The notes beneath the pieces were generated by a model. That model ran no database searches. It saw only the letters and a list, made by a program, of their open reading frames with translations, and was not told the origin of the DNA. The position numbers and the translations under genes are program-made. Source: Ectobius pallidus (lineage: Eukaryota; Arthropoda; Insecta; Blattodea; Ectobiidae). Taken from it: a stretch of DNA of 64,000 nt. The DNA is taken from positions 93,075,882-93,139,881 of the forward strand of contig CAXKWD010000005.1 in NCBI GenBank assembly GCA_964059195.1, read 5' to 3'. This document shows positions 21,401 to 36,400 of this stretch, piece by piece (the stretch's first letter is position 1; each line of letters opens with the position of its first letter).

Positions 21401-24400
21401 TTAGGGGTATCAACGTCACAAAGTCTGCAGGCCAATCCTTTTATAACAGCTCTTATGGAGGGCCATAGAACCTCATCCTCGCCACCTACATAGAATGTAA
21501 TAATTATGTATTAATGCAATTTACAGTTAGTTAGTAGTTTCTTGCTATTAATATTAAAAGTAGTTCAGGTAAATTTCAATTTTACAAATAACTGTAATCA
21601 TCAAATAATGAAATAGCAGTAATCGTCAAATACTGTTAAAATATTATTTAATCGTAAGTTTGATCACCGGCCGCAGATAAATAGGATAGCGACGGGCCAG
21701 GGATTGTGACCGCCGGATTAAATATTATAGGCCTTCCGGGACTTACATTCTATCTCATACTTTCTTGATGATGTTATGCATTTTCGGATCGTTTGAAGAA
21801 CGTAGCGAGTTAGAATCTCCTGACGAAAGATATCATTCGTAATGGGAAATAGTAAAATGTGAATGTATTTGACTGGTCAACGCTGACACGGTCTTTGGAC
21901 GTATCCTTGACAATTACCACAGTAATTGTCAATACACATTACACGTGGAAGGGTGTTTAGATATGGTAATCATGAAAACAAAGACGCACTAAACATTTCT
22001 CTCTCTCTCTCTCTATTCCTGTGCCCCCTTGTTGGAGCGTAGGGCCTCCAAGGGGAGGTTTCTGTACCTATGTGAATTTTGTTACGCTTATTTTCCTAGA
22101 GAGGGCAGAGGGACAGGTGATAAGCCCATCGCCCCTTAACCCCTCTCCGGAAACTAAGGTATTACTTGGACGTGAAAGGGCCGAGAAATTTTGTCCAGAG
22201 GCTCTAATTTAGGCTTGGAGTTCTTTTACGTGCCGTAAATCTACGACACGGGCCCCCCAGCTTAAAGTCCCTCCCGGAGGACTCCGTGCCCAGGATTTTT
22301 ACGTCCTGAAAAACCCATCGACTGCGGCCGGGTTTGATCCCGCGACCTTCGGATCTAGAGGCGGGCACGCTACCTCTAGACCACCGCAGCCGACCACTAA
22401 ACATTTACAGGAATTAATGAAGAAAATTCTTTAAATTTGTTCAAGCGATTGGGTAAAAATTCGAACCGAAAAAAGCTTGTTTCGTGGAAATTGTTTTTTT
22501 TTTAAGAAATTAATTTATCACATTATTATTTTACGCATCATAATGATCTTAGATTTTAATCGCAAAAAAGCTTTCACCTTCCCCTGGCAGCACAGAGATA
22601 AATAGCATGCAATACACTTGTGCCGGAGATGTTGCAGATCCGGCAGGTTGATTCTATACATTTTTAACATTACGTCGTGCTGGTGAATCAACAACTGCTA
22701 AGCAGAAATTATCGTTTTTTATAAAACTTGCTTGTATTTCGTAGTGCACAGCCCACAATCTGCCAAGTTACCAACGTACATGGTATCCTTGTTTCCGAAT
22801 AGTCTCACAGAGAAATATAATCTGTGGTCCGGTTTGGCACCCAAATTATACATTTCCAGATTTACTTCAGAAGAAAGCTTAATCATGTTTCAATGGGATC
22901 TTTATGCCTATATTTGAAGTTTCATTGAAATAAGGGGTGAATCTGTATGCTAATAGCCTAAGAGTTATTGTGATTAATTCTTTTCAGTCATTTTATCACA
23001 CTGTTCATAATAATTAGACCTAATTACAAGTAAGTTATATCGAATTCACTAGGCAACTATAAAGAAACAACAGCACTAATCAAGTCTCTTTATCTTAAGA
23101 ATATTAAAAGAATGCAGAAAATGTTATGTTACCCGGATTCGATTATAACTTATGTGACTTAAACGTGGTACAAGAAAGTAAGAAGGTTAAGTATGACTTA
23201 TGTATAGACCTGGGATTTTAAGGCTAATGCCTATTTTTTCCTTATGAAATAGCATTTATAGAGTTTTTATAGTGCCCTAAATGCCTATTTGGATCTTTAG
23301 ATCCTATTTTACTATTTTAGCGCCTAAGATGCCTAATTTATACATTTAAAATAAAATTCAACTTCTATAATTTTTACAGTCTTATAATGGACATCCCTAA
23401 ATGAAAAGCAGAACAGCAGAGGTGGGTTTTTCACAGAAACTTGATTATTCCAAATAATTGTCGCTAAAGGAATGCTGACTGACGGGGGAGGGGAGAATTA
23501 AGGAGGAGGGACTACTGTGTCGTTTCACCAGTGAAAGAACGTCTGTTTAAGTGAATATAGTTCGTGATGCCTAATTTTGCAGTTAATTCGGTTAAGAATA
23601 GGTATACCACGTTTCTTGCAGTAAAAAAAGATGTTACAGTTTAGTGTATATTATAATATTTTAAAGTCTATTTTCTATGTATTTACACATTTTTAATGCC
23701 TTTTTTAAGTGCCTATTTTCTCTTTTACAAGCCTATTTACTTTTTATTGCCTATTTTCGGTGCCTAAAACTATTTTTTTTGGAGCCTAAAATCCCAGGTC
23801 TACTTATATATCTCAATACATATAATGTATCTCAATATCTCATTTTCAGCCATTAAGTACGGACTAAAAATTTGTTGCAATTTAATCGCTTTAGAGCCGA
23901 TTCAGATTTAAATCAAAGTAAATATTGGAGGATATAAGTAAATTGGGAGCTTATTCGGTATTGACTATCGGACAAGGTAGTAAAGATGTGAGCTTTGCTA
24001 AAGTCTTTGTCCTCATGTTTCAGTCTCTATTATTTTTAAAATGAACATCTGGCCGTCGTTTGCTGCTGATCACTTAGGTCCAGAATACAAAATCAATAAA
24101 TCAACTTTCCTCACTCACACTTACAAAAGGAATAAAATATTTATAACAAAATATGCTTCAAAATTTTATAAAAGTTGCAGTATAAATGGTTATGGCGGAT
24201 TTATAACGAAGCTCTTAATATGCTTAGGCCTATTGACATAAATGTTAAATCCCCATATTTTAACTTAAGATTATTATTTATGTGAGCATCAGAAAGAGCT
24301 GGCCAATTAAAAAACGTAAACGATCTTAAATTTGAACCTGCGATTTTCTGTTTGAAAATTTGGCAAGATGGTAATACGCGCCACAACATGCTCCCCCTTC

Positions 24401-27400
24401 CATCGGCGCGGCCGCTTTCCCCACCTGGCCGCTACCCCTCACGCCTTCCCCGCCTGGCCGCTAATGCAGCTTAATATTTTACATTTAAAAGAAAAATTAC
24501 CCTTGCACCAACGCCAACATAATATTTCACTATTATAAAAAAGATTATAAAAAAAAAACATAATATTTCACAATAAAAATGACCCTTGCACCATATATAA
24601 TATTTCACCGCCGCTAGATGTCTACACAGTTTTAAATTTCTCCCCACCCAAAACCCCTACTTTCCAGGCGGATGCCGTTGGAGAGTTAGAGTGGGGAACT
24701 CGGTTGTGGCGTATACTACCATTTTCCCGAAAGTTCAGTGCCTCAATTAACAACACAAGAAATATATTCTCAAATCCTTATACATGGTATTTGACTGTAG
24801 AGTATTCTTTTTTCTAATTACATGTTTATTTAATCTCAGGAGAAGTATCTGGTCAGAATGAGACAACCACAGCCGTCCCGCAGCCACCACGTGGATTCTT
24901 TAGGAAAATTATTTTTAACCTCAAGCACATGTTCCAGGAGAACAAAAAAGAGAATCAGATAAGCAAAGAGGATATAACTGATAAATTAAACGACACAATG
25001 TCGATCCTCTCTGCTGATATTAACGTCACGGCTACTAAAATTCAAGAGGTAAGTGAAATGTCATGTAGCATATATAAAGATCTCGCACGAAATCTGTGCC
25101 GATGAAACCGTTACTCGCTAGAGAGAAACATGCTATTGTGCGAGAGAGAGAGGTAGCTTGGCCTTCACAAATAGAAAGGAAGGTATTGTTGTGCGAGAGA
25201 GATAGGTAGAAGGCCAATCGACGCTACAGTCCCCACGAAAACATAATGCAATGACGTAGGCAATCGGCACAGATTTCGTGCGGGATCTTTACATGTGTAT
25301 AAGGAATGGGGCAAAAGTCACGGCTACTATTTTTTCTTTTGAAAACGTGAGACCATTTTAAACTTTTGAAATATACAAATGGAATGGGATGTATGGAATG
25401 TAGCCTTTGATTAATGCAGATTATGGGTTCTAGATGTAGGATAGTGAAGGAAACAGACACACATAAACATCCATAGGCGACTGGTGCCACTTAAATGTAT
25501 TGCGGTAGATGGAAACATGAAAGCACACATACCCACTCCATTATTCCTTCAAGTTCGGTACGGATGAGCAATATTCTCTAAAGCTTCCGTCAGCTCCTTG
25601 TGGTATTCTCTGGCATATCTCCCTCGGATAGTGACTATTTTGATGTAAGAACGCTGTTCACATCTTGAAATACCCATACTACACCATGGCTGACTCACAG
25701 CTAGATTACCATCCCCTCATATTTGTATAACCATACATCACAATGCTACCAAAGATGTGTCCATACACCAGGGACGGCACACTCTCCCGTGACATACAAC
25801 ATCTCGTGGTACCATCGCTCTACTTTGAATGGGGGTAAAGTTACCATGGCTTATACTCCATCCCTCCATCCCTATGGCATAGAGGTAGAAGGTACGAAGT
25901 GTAATAACCAGGGCCCGGATTCTGATGACCTAAATTTGTTTGAAAAATGACCTATAAAATGACCCTAAATATTAAAGAAAATGACTTAATAATTATAAAA
26001 AATGACCTAAAAACTCTTATTTTATTTATAAAAAATTATTATTATACACAAAAAGTTATAGACTAATTTGTACATAATTGTAAAAACTGTAAATAACTGT
26101 AATGTTGTGAATGCTCTTTTCTCACGGAAATTTACACTGGCACTGAGGCACTGGTGAGTCAAAATTCGGCACATCCTTTTGTGGTCTGCCGGATTATATT
26201 GTTGTTTATTGAGAGCAATAGTAATATAATACAACATTTTGGCGTTTTTTTTTAATTCTCACTTCCGACTGAGACATGACAAAACTTAACGCCGGATTTT
26301 TCCTTCTTCCATTAAACAAACAACACTTCAAAGACAGCACCGCTAGCGACGGAAAAAATGTTAATACACTCAATGTAAATACATGAAAATGACTAAATAA
26401 GGAAGCGAATGACACGAAAATGACAAAATAATGACCTAAAATTGAAATAAATGCCCTAAAAATATAAAATGGCATAAAATGACAAAAAATGACCTAATAC
26501 AAATGCATTTCTATAATCTAGAGGCCATGATTAGGATTTATCTACAAGTTGGCAATGTCTATGCAGCGTCAATAAAAAGATGACATGTCATTAGAATCCG
26601 GGCCCTGATAATAACAATCTGTTTGAATGTCACACCCGTCACTAAGAATTGGCTCAGCACTGTTTGGGTGACTTTGATAATCTACATCTGCAAGCAGTCC
26701 TGGTATTGTATTTCTTCCTGTAGGTAGAGAAAACTACATATATATAATATGTTCAAAGAAACTTCCTCTCATGTTCAGTCCTCAATCAATATGAGTTTCC
26801 GATCGATGCTTCTCTAATAGAATGCGTTGTTTTGGGCTCCTCTATCATCCCTATCAATTTGTGCAATGAATTATATGTATATTAGTCTGCAGTAATGATA
26901 TATTATGTATATATTATGTGTATATATATATTACTGAATACATCGCTCCGACGACCTACGATACCAGAGGAAAATAAAATATTCAGAGGAAAATAAAATA
27001 TTACTTCGACGTGAAAGGGCCAGAGAGTTATGGTTTAGCTCCAATGGCTTGTTAATGAATCAGGACAAAACTTGCTCTTTACTATTTACTTTAAGGCCTA
27101 TGTTAGCCAATATATCTCAAGTTTTAAACATGTCAAATTTTCTGGTATTAGACTAGATTATCAACTCTTATGGGATTCACATTTTGATTTTGTATTGGTT
27201 AAATTATGCGGGGTATTATTTTTATTAAAGCAATTTAGTCTCTGCTTAACAACTTCATATTATATAAGATCAGTTAATTTTGCTTTTTTATAGTTAGTCG
27301 TGAGGTATGTTTTATTATTTTGGGGGAGTTCAAGTAGAATTAAAGATCTCCTGTTATGGCAAAAGAGAATTCTGAGAATCATAAAAAAATATCCTATTAG

Positions 27401-30400
27401 GTCTAATGTAAACCTCTCTTCGTTGAATATGAAATTTTAACAATATTTATTAGGCCTTTATTTATTAGGTCTCTTAGTAGGCTATACGTCCATCCAACAT
27501 TTATGACTGTAATTTATGTAAAGGCACCCATGAATAACACTATAACTTCTAGAAAAATTTCTCGTATTAATATTCCAAAAAAACAGCTTCGTTTTGCATG
27601 TGCAAGCTCTGTGGAAAAAGCTGTCACCGTTACCATTTCAGTTGATGCACAAAACGAACAAGATCGCTGAGCGAATAAAGCAAAGACTAAATTCAAAATT
27701 TAATGCACATTTTGCACATTTTTACTGTAATTATGTTATAACATGTAGTTCATTATTTCATCACATAACAAAAAACAGAGGCTTTCAAGCATACTCTACA
27801 AATGGTTAATAAGAAATACCTTTTATTTTTTTGAAGAATTTTGGTGATTCTAAATGTGTTGTAATTTTCTTGTGTTTAATTTGTAAACTGTGCCTAAATG
27901 CAGTATTATAAATATGAATGAATAATTGACCTAAGAAAAAACTAACATAAATATGTCTTTGTCCAACGGAGACAATAATCTGTGGTTCATGAATGCTTAA
28001 ATATCTAACATAAATATGTTATTATTTCCTTACAGATTATTGCACAGTTTGGAAATCTGAGTTCACTGAATGATCCAAAGAAAGATATGATAGGCAAAGT
28101 ATTGTCTCTGGGCGCCACCGGTGCTTCAGTATTTGCTGACTCTCTCAGTATGGGCAACACAATTATTACGATCCTTAACGACGCTTACCAGTCCTTCAAT
28201 AGCATATCTGACAAGGTGTATGACTTACTGAAACGTAATTATGATAACTATGAGGTAAGCTTCAGCATTGTAGTATACTATATATTTTCATCGTGCAGAT
28301 TTCTGTTTAAGTTTTGCTATTATCTTTCTTATTGTCACTTCGACATACACATATACGAGGATTTGTGTTGAAAAATGAAACTACTCTTCAGACAATTCTA
28401 CAAAATTATCATATTTTGTATGCTTCAGCACTGTCAAATGCTTTACAAAGTTTAAACAAAATCGTTTAAGCTTTAGCGAAACCTTTTCCAGATGAAGTGG
28501 TAGTTAGGGCGAAAAAAAGCCATAAACGTAACTCCGAACATATTTTCAAAGATTACTAATTTGAATAATTAACTTAAGACAAAAACTAACATAATTGTTA
28601 TTTTCTTCCATATTATGATTTCGTTTTCATGTACTGTTCAGTTTTCAACTTTTCAACTTATGCTGGCCACAGGCATAAAAGCTTACGAGATTTTAACCAA
28701 TTGAAGAGCTTTTAGCAAAAACAACCATAGTCCAAAAACCAAATTTTTCAGTAGAAGCAAAAAACGTTCTCCCTTTGGCAATTATTACTTCATGAATTTA
28801 AAATTCATTGTATAATTAAGTAAACATATATAGAAATATTTTGATATAATAATTTTCCTTTATATGTAACTTCAGTGCCCTGAAACCAGACCTGAAAGCT
28901 GAAGACACATGGACTATGGCTGTTTTTGCCAACAAATTTTAATCCACTATCTAAAAAAAATTTAAGAATGCAAAGAAAAAATATAAAATCAAATAATAAA
29001 CAAGAAAAATGTTATTCAAATTCTTAATTACACGTCACACTATTCATGTTACTGAAAAATAGACTATCAATATTAGCTATTGTATGAGTCAGGATGTTTA
29101 TGGATCCTCGATTCCACTGCTGTTATCATCAGAGGAGACAATGCTTTGCACAACAATGAAACAGCTGATTCTAAGAAACAGATTTAAAATTCACTAGGTA
29201 TTTGCAAAAAACTGAATGGACAATGGTTGTTTTTTGCTAAACTTGGTAAACTTTGTAATCCTATATTTGAGGGACTATGGCAGATTTTACCATATCATGT
29301 AGTTTAAACAATGACCAGTAGGTTGTAGCACCCAATGACACAGAAAACTCAATTTTCAAATTTTTGGACTACGGTTGTTTTTGCTAAAAGCTCTTCAATT
29401 ATACTTCTGGTGAAAACGCAACATCGAATTTCAGGGTTAAATTCATATAAAGAAATCAAGTAAATTAAGAGAATATTGTACCCATATTTATAAGCTTCAT
29501 TATGCAATTCTCGTTCCAGTTTCAAGCTACAGTAGCCCGTTCAGAAGCAAGATTCTGTAAGCATGGAGTTTGAATATGAGGAAGATTGAAAATATAATAA
29601 TTCATTTTATATATATATTATTATGTGGTGTGAATGTGGCTGAATTACGTTACATATGGGAAAATCTTTCGCTGTTTTCAGCACTATAATCTTCACTGAT
29701 GTTGAAACCAGATTTTGTTTGAGGAATTTGTTCAAGGACAGATAAAAAGGAGATAAACATCAGCCCGGAGAAGAAAGTTTATACTATAGTTTTGTGAAGT
29801 GTTTAGAATATCAGGTTTTACTTGCTGTCATAATATTTTTTCAGGCAATGGCAGGCTATCCGCCATCTGAAGCGCTGAAGAAGATTATAGAGATTTACAA
29901 CACAGTATCAGCTGTATTAGCGCAGATCAAGAATGTGATTGTAGCCACCATTAACGAAATCGAAATAATATTACTTCAGGCTGTCGTGAAGACAACTGAT
30001 CGTGTTCTTCCCGTTGAAAGGACGATTGTTCAAATAAAGAACAGTATTGTGGCCGCTCTGAAAGCAATATTGGAGAAGATTTACCAACTGCAACACGCTG
30101 TCGAAACTACCATAAAGAATATGAGAAATCATACAAAATCGACAATTGATAATACCGTTAAAAAGAGAAATGAAGACTTCAAAAAAGTTGTTGTAGGATT
30201 AGCAGGAATAGCAGACGAACTCAGCAAAAAAGTAAAGGTACTGTATTTATACATGTAAGAATTATCTAATTCTGTTCCATAGAGGATTACTCACGTTTTA
30301 GTAACTTCTTTCTAGAGTATTACATAAATATTAAATTAATAAATATTTTCTTGGGGACATTCTGGTTGAAAAGTTACATTTTAGGGACGATTTTCATTGC

Positions 30401-33400
30401 ATAAACGGTATTTTTAACAAGTTACATTTTATATATCAAAATAATTTGACTGAATTCTATTTACATAGAAGCCCAGGAGGCTTTGTTTACATAATTATTA
30501 TTTAGGATTAATAGGCAGTTAGGCATAATGTGCATTTGGTTTTGTTTATACGTAATAAACCGCATATCAATCTTTTGTGACAGAAAGTAATTTTAATTTA
30601 TATTACTACATTAATATTGACCATTTGTGTCACTTTCAATTGCCAGTTTTACCTTTATCTGTTTGTAGTATTCCTGTCCCTATTTTTTGTACTAAATGTT
30701 GTCCAATTTTGTGAAATTATGCAGGCACAAAGACAACATGCCCTAGATCAGTTTTGGTTATTGATTTTGTATAATGTTGTTTGTGCCCTGAATAGTTATT
30801 GTTGTCATAATAAAAAAGAAAATCATAATAAGATTGAATATCAGTACTTACAGAACTATTGAACCTGTATAAAGAAAGATACTTCGAGTTATTTACTTAA
30901 CTATTCTACATCACATATTAAAATTTGGTAAATTTTGAGTTAAATTTGACTAAAAATACAAAGTGCTTAAAGTACTAAAATTTTGCCATTTTAACTCTAT
31001 TACATTTTGAATAAAGATTTTATAGTTCTTAAAACTTGATTTTAAAACGATTTAAAGAGTAGCAGCAATAAGAATAACGGAATATTATATCTATTAATAA
31101 AGGAAGTTTATGTTCGGAAGACGCGGACTGTAATGGATGCAAGAGAGGAAATTTAGACATTGTTTTAAATAACGTTATTAAATAAATTCTGATATACGAT
31201 TTTTAAAAATTACATATTACTATCAACACGTATACAGAAAAATTATAACTTACTTGTTAGTGATAATTAATTAATACCTAATTGCAGTTCTATTTATTTG
31301 TCAACAGTAGCAATTCAGTTTAAATTGAAAATTTGGAGAAAGTAATATGACATAAATTCCAAAGAGTTTATGTAAACAATAAAATAAATCTGCTAAGACA
31401 ATAACTAGTATTCCATTACATGTAACAGTAACAAATATATTGTTAAAAAATAACAAATTTCAGTCTTTAGCGTGATTTAGGTGTTCAACATCATTCGTGT
31501 TCAAATACTGAGTATTTGTAACACCCCTGTTGTCAGTATTTAGCAACGTAATATAGTTCCTAGGCGTTTCATGAATATATATGTATATATAAATATAATA
31601 TATTTATATAATAATATATATAAAGTTAACAGCAACAGCATGCTTGTTTCTGCACTCGTTTGACCAGGTGGTACACACGTACAATGATAGGACATTAATT
31701 GGCTCATAATTCAGAGAAGATCTTCCGAAAAAGCGTTAACAACCCATTAGGAAGAGTTACCTTTGCTCTCTAATTATTATGTCAAACAATTATAATTATC
31801 TGTCATAACCTGTTTTTGTAATACGTATTTTATGAAAGAATAGATTGGAGTAAAAAATAAACAACATTAAACAATTAGAATTAGCCCGTTTCATCCCTAA
31901 AGGGCAAGGTGGCTGTTTCGGCAATCCCGCTTAGCCACTGCGGGAAAGATCCGCATTCCTCTTATGTTGCTTCTGTCAGTCGCCTCCATTCCCTTCGATG
32001 TTATAATACTCATCCTAAATTTAAGGAGAATACAAGCGTACGAATTGTACAGGGTGAGTCAAAAAGGACTTTACAACTTTGAAATCTTATAGAAATTTAT
32101 TGATTAGACTTACAGAATCAGTAACGGTGTCATTTTGTAGCAAAACACTTCAAGTTTGATTCACGTTTATTGTAAAGTTCTCATTTTCGTTCGATGTGAC
32201 TGCCATTTGTGATTCGGCAAACATCCCACCGAAAATCAATTTCTTGCCACACTCGTTCTAACAAATCGGGCGTAACTTCATGAACTGCAGCAGAGATTCT
32301 GTTTCTAAGATCGTGAAGACACTGTGGTAGGGGTGGAATGTACACTTTATCTTTAATGAAACCCCAGAGGAAAAAGTCCATAGGCGTCAAGTCGGGGGAG
32401 CGAGGTGGCCATGCAATTGGCCCTGCACGTCCAATCCACCGACCAGGGAAGCGACCATCTAGGAAATCCCGAACTTCTGTGAGGAAATGAGGTGGTGCCC
32501 CGTCTTGTTGGCAGTAGAAAGGCACAGCTTGTTGTTCATCTTCATCTAATTGAGGAATCAAAAAGTTCTCCAACATATCAACACCATTAACATTTCTCTC
32601 CATGAAGAAAAATGGCCCGTAAACTTTAAATTTACTAATTGCACAAAACACATTCACTTTCGGACTATCACGAACGTGTTCAAGGGTTTCTCTTGGGTTT
32701 TCAGACCCCCAGATTCTGCAATTATGGGTGTTTACCTTGCCACTAATGTGAAATGTCGACTCATCGCTGAAAATTATTGAGTTTAAGAATGTTTCATCTT
32801 CCTCTATCCTAGTCAGCATTTCAGCACAGAACTCTAAACGAGCAACTTTATCTTGGTCAGTAATGTGTTGTACCATTGAAAATCTGTATGGTTTTAAGTG
32901 TAAGCGTTTTCGTAGCACTCGCCAAACAGACTTTTGTGGAATTCCAATCTCTCGAGAAGCACGCCGCGTAGATTTTTTTCGGGCTACGGGCAAAGCTTTC
33001 CCTAACCTGTTCGACAACAGCATCACACACGCTCGGGCGACCTGGTGATTTTGCATGACGAACAGAACAACCAGTCTCAACAAAATTATTGTACCAACTG
33101 TAAATAGTAGGCCTGCTTGGAGGGTCTTTTCCGAATTCGTTGCGAAATCTACGCTGCACACTAGTTGCAGAGTTTGTTTCATGAAACAATAACACACAGT
33201 GAGCACGTTCCGCACCAGTGAAAGTAGCCATTTTAACAACAATGCTGCTGGCGCTAGCAGTGGCGCAGTTTGGTACTGCAAGACTACGTGAATCAAACTT
33301 GAAGTGTTTTGCTACAAACTGACACCACAGTATAGTATAACAGTAGCGAAGCTCTAATGAAAGGAAAATGCATCCTTTTGACAGATCGGTGCGACACTAG

Positions 33401-36400
33401 CACCCCAAGCGGCCAGCAAGATGGAACTAGCAAACAGGCATTTCCAGCATTGGAAAGATACGAATATATGGCTGTATTTCTTTTTATTTTTACAAAACAA
33501 GAACGTGATTGTTACCGGAAAGGCATACTGGTGAACTCATCAAGTCATAGACTTTGTGGGAATATAAAGAAGTTGTAGTTTCAAGATCGATGACATTGAA
33601 TATCTTATAAAGTATCAGACCGGTTTCCGTCCACCATATAAGCTATATCCCTACGACAAATCTTCAAGAATTTAATTGACCTACTACTAACATATACTGT
33701 ACTTACACTGAAAATTCTGACAAATAGGAAAACTTAATAATTTCAATAAGCATGTAGTAGTACTAGTTCAGAAATTAGGGGGAAAGTAAAGTTCTATAGG
33801 CATATAGCCCGATATGGTCAGTATAAGATGCAATAGCAAAACACTTTAGTCTTTTTCTTCATTTTGTTAAACACGATAAATTATTAAAAAGTAAAGAATT
33901 AAACACGTTATCTTTATTCTCGACAGTTTAATTTTGTTAAATTCAATTATATAGGCCTAACATAACCTCATGTTAAAACATTTTCAAAATTAGTAGGGTC
34001 AGGTGGGGTATTTGTAAATAGGCCTATATATTTAGAAACCTTTGCTTCGTTAGGATTTTCATTTATGATATACATATAAAATAATTAATTGTATATAGCA
34101 TTTACAAGTCATTTTCTGCTCCTAAAATTAAAAGAAATAGGAGTAAATACACTAGTACGGATGCAAGCATGATAATCACAAATTTGCAATTTAATTTCAC
34201 AAATAACTGTTTTTGCTTACCTCTCAGGATCTTTAGGGAACCTGAAGAAAGATAAATCGGGAGAATTCCTTTGGCTGTTGGTGCAATTTATACCACCACA
34301 AGCATTTCCATAAAATATTGTTGACAATTTTTTCATAAGCAACAATGTAACATATTGTGTGGCTTCTTGCTCACCGCTACGAGCGCTGCAGTCGCGCCGG
34401 TTGAAAAAACTGCATGGAGCTTCGCTACTGTTATACCACAGTATAGTATAACAGTAGCGAAGCTCTAATGAAAGGAAAATGCATCCTTTTGACAGATCGT
34501 GCGACACTAGCACCCCAAGCGGTCAGCAAGACGGAACTAGCAAACAGCCATTTCCAGCATTGAAAAGATACGAATATATGGCTGTATTTCTTCTTATTTT
34601 TAAAATTACCAGAACGAGATTATTACCGGAAAGGCATACTGGTGAACTCACCAAATCATAGACTTTATGGTAATGTAAAGAAGTTGTAGTTTCAAGATCG
34701 ATGACATTGTATATCTTATAAAGTATCAGACCGGTTTCCGTCCACCATATAAGCTACATCCCTAAGACAAATATTCAAGAATTTAATTGACCTACTACTA
34801 ACATATACTGTACTTACACTGAAAATTCTGACAAATAAGAAAACTTAATAATTTCAATAAGCATGTAGTAGTACTAGTTCAGAAATTAGGGGGGAAAGTA
34901 AAGTTCTATAGGCATATAGCACGATAGGCCTATGGTCAGTATCAGATGCAATAGCAAAACACTTTTGTCTTTTTCTTAATTTTGTTAAACACGATAAATT
35001 ATTAAAAAGTAAAGGATTAAACACGTTATCTGTATTCTCGACAGTTTAATTTTGTTAAATTCAATTATATAGGCCTAACATAACCTCGTGTTAAAACATT
35101 TTCAAAATTAGTAGGGTCAGGTGGGGTATTTGTAAAGAGGCCTATATATTTAGAAACCTTTGCATCGTTAGGATTTTCATTTATGATATACATATAAAAA
35201 TAATTAATTGTATATAGCATTTACAAGCCATTTTCTGCTCCTAAAATTAAAAGAAATAGGAGTAAATGCACTAGTATAGATGCAAGCATGATAATCACAA
35301 ATTTGCAATTTAATTTCACAAATAACTGTTTTTGCTTACCTCTCAGGATCTTTAGGGAACCTGAAGAAAGACAAATCGGGAGAATTCCTTTGGCTGTTGG
35401 TGCAATTTTTAGCACCACAAGCATTTCCATAAAATATTGTTGACATTTTACATAAGCAACAATGCATGCATATTGTGTGGATCTTGCTCACCGCTACGAG
35501 CGCTGCCGTCGCGCCGGTTGAAAAAAACTGTATGGAGCTTCGCTACTGTTATACTATACTGTGGTTATACTCAAGGTACGTAGATATACTATTAGGTAGC
35601 GCCATTCGCAAAGGACGAAAATCGGTTTCTGCGCATGACGTCATCCGGGAAGCAATGGCAGCATTAAGGACGATTCAGAATGTGTTTTTCAACAAAGAGA
35701 ACATCTTCCTTTGCTCCATTCACATGCGCGGCTTAAATATTACTAATATTTGAAATGTTTATACTTATGTATGTGCGTACATAAATTGTTTTCAGGCTAA
35801 TACTGTTATCAAGGCCAGTTTTATTGTACCACAAGCCCGGTCCAGAATGTGCGCTCCTCTGTGATCACTTCTATAACAGATATCAGGGGTGCCTACACCC
35901 CCCCCAAACTTCATGACTGGGTGCCCACCCCCCAAACTTCAAGACTCACCCCCCAAACTTCATTGCTCACCCCCCCAACTTCATTGCTCACCCCCCAACC
36001 TGATTGGCTGTCGACAAAGGCGCCCATATGATATTTTCTAGGGGGGCCATTTTTTAAATTAATTTATTTTTTGTTGTTTAACTTCTTGGGCCATTTTGTA
36101 ACATTATTTCAATAATATAATAATATAATAAGTGCAACAATGACGTAGCCAGAATATAATTGCGGGGAGGGTCGAAAGTGCCGGGGGGTTTGGAATACCC
36201 TCAAAAAAGGGGGTCGGGGGTCCATCCCCAGAACATTTTTAAAAATTGAACTAATGAAAATCTTATTTTACTCTATTTTAGCACTGAGAAACTAGTTAGG
36301 AAATTTGTTTTCAAAACTCTTAAGACATGCCAATGTAAATAATAAATCATTACCTATGTCCACCCCCGGAAATTTTTTTAATATTGAACTAATGAAAATC

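Noticed and set aside
25723..25950. 75-codon frame
   Set aside because: No motif or splice context, and it runs across the boundary of a hAT MITE.
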